From contig NZ_FUKM01000033.1 in the NCBI RefSeq assembly GCF_900163645.1, positions 186,001 through 250,000 on the forward strand: a stretch of 64,000 nt of DNA. Reading direction: 5' to 3'. Below, piece by piece: positions 63,765 to 64,000 of this stretch. The DNA is from Halomonas citrativorans. GTDB lineage: Bacteria; Pseudomonadota; Gammaproteobacteria; Pseudomonadales; Halomonadaceae. A program made the position numbers and the translations under genes. The notes under the pieces are model-generated. The model did no database searches. It saw nothing but the letters and a program-made list of their open reading frames with translations, and was not told where the DNA came from. Numbering within the stretch: position 1 is the first letter of the stretch; each line of letters opens with the position of its first letter.

Positions 63765-64000
63765 ATGCTAGATGCAGCCGCCCTTCAAAAAGCGTGCCGT
63801 ATGTCGCCTGCCAAGGCCGTTTGGTTGCTTAGCCTACCGTTGCTGGTGCTGTTCGGCATTAGTCTTCATGTTCAGGGCGGTATTGTTTCCGGGTTTCAGG
63901 CACTGCTGGCGCCTTCGTTTGGAAATACCCATGAGGTATTACTCTATTATGCCTGGTGGCCACGGGTGTGCGTGGCATTGCTGGCTGGCGGCGGTTTGGC
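63765..64000 (+). CDS. fhuB: FhuB-like siderophore ABC permease, 5' part only
   Basis: The ATG at 63765 opens a frame that runs to the window end (78 complete codons). It begins MLDAAALQKACRM, then a first membrane helix VWLLSLPLLVLFGISLHV and, after a loop, WWPRVCVALLAGGGL. This is the pattern of iron-complex permeases, where the PR-x-x-x-A-LLAGG-L segment precedes helix 2. The lone permease with a FhuC-type ATPase suggests a double-length FhuB. A 22-codon frame from 63703 ends at this start (stop 63768-63770). Confidence 0.8.
   Translation, partial: MLDAAALQKACRMSPAKAVWLLSLPLLVLFGISLHVQGGIVSGFQALLAPSFGNTHEVLLYYAWWPRVCVALLAGGGL

Noticed and set aside
63703..63770. 22-codon frame ending at the fhuB-like start
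   Set aside because: It could be a leader peptide coupled to fhuB, but there is no supporting pattern beyond the overlap, so it is not called as a gene.

Overview
The window looks like a chromosomal segment of a moderately halophilic gammaproteobacterium, most likely a Halomonas/Vreelandella-type member of the Halomonadaceae. This is inferred from mid-50s GC, acidic proteins, the gene repertoire (TRAP transporter, aaeXAB, PQQ dehydrogenases, several TonB receptors) and protein similarity recognised by eye; no 16S gene or other marker lies here. I see no prophage, CRISPR array, rRNA, tRNA or complete insertion sequence. Most of the window is densely packed single-gene and operon DNA, often arranged as a regulator divergent from its target.

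Layout. 0-6.5 kb: a hydroxamate-type siderophore receptor, a small DUF697/EcsC-like protein, a CadR/PbrR-like MerR regulator with a textbook MerR promoter divergent from an SO_0444-type metal permease, and a two-gene unit of a DUF2231 membrane protein and a secreted PQQ sugar-dehydrogenase-like propeller. 6.9-12 kb: glpF-glpK, a voltage-gated K+ channel, and a LysR gene divergent from mdaB. 12-16 kb: an aaeXAB aromatic-acid efflux operon and an outer-membrane protein. 16.4-23.2 kb: an MscS-type channel, then a catabolic operon dctP-dctQ-dctM-gntR-amidohydrolase with candidate GntR operators upstream. 23.4-28.6 kb: a nitroreductase, a three-domain LplT-PlsC-Aas phospholipid repair protein, and a divergent HTH regulator with a perfect operator-like palindrome.

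28.8-45.5 kb holds two membrane-bound PQQ dehydrogenases of the glucose/quinate/shikimate family and, convergent with the second, a TonB receptor that closely resembles E. coli PqqU (YncD), the PQQ uptake receptor. A CurA (YncB)-like reductase lies just beyond, echoing the E. coli ync neighbourhood. No PQQ biosynthesis genes are present in the window, so scavenging of external PQQ is an attractive model. Between these lie LysR/EamA, rlmA, a cold-shock gene, MFS/HTH, a DAACS symporter, a nucleoside deaminase and a frameshifted YqaE/Pmp3 gene. 45.7-52 kb carries an RlpA-like protein, a repeat-containing secreted protein, a lipoprotein, EamA/LysR, a cytochrome b561 and a decayed membrane-protein gene.

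52-64 kb is an iron-acquisition region with at least six Fur-box-like sites: a siderophore ABC system (ATPase, binding protein, two permeases) whose ATPase gene is translationally coupled to a sucrase/ferredoxin-like (Apd1-type) Fe-S protein, an IutA/RhtA-like receptor, a PvdE/SyrD-like exporter, FhuF, a second FhuC-type ATPase, a cytochrome b561 and the start of a FhuB-like permease cut by the window end. Siderophore biosynthesis genes are not seen and may lie beyond 64 kb.

A pattern not explained by gene content is a set of at least seven short, near-perfect tandem duplications (12-18 nt, 2-3 or more copies) placed at gene boundaries: over or just after stop codons, just after a start codon, or in 5' leaders.
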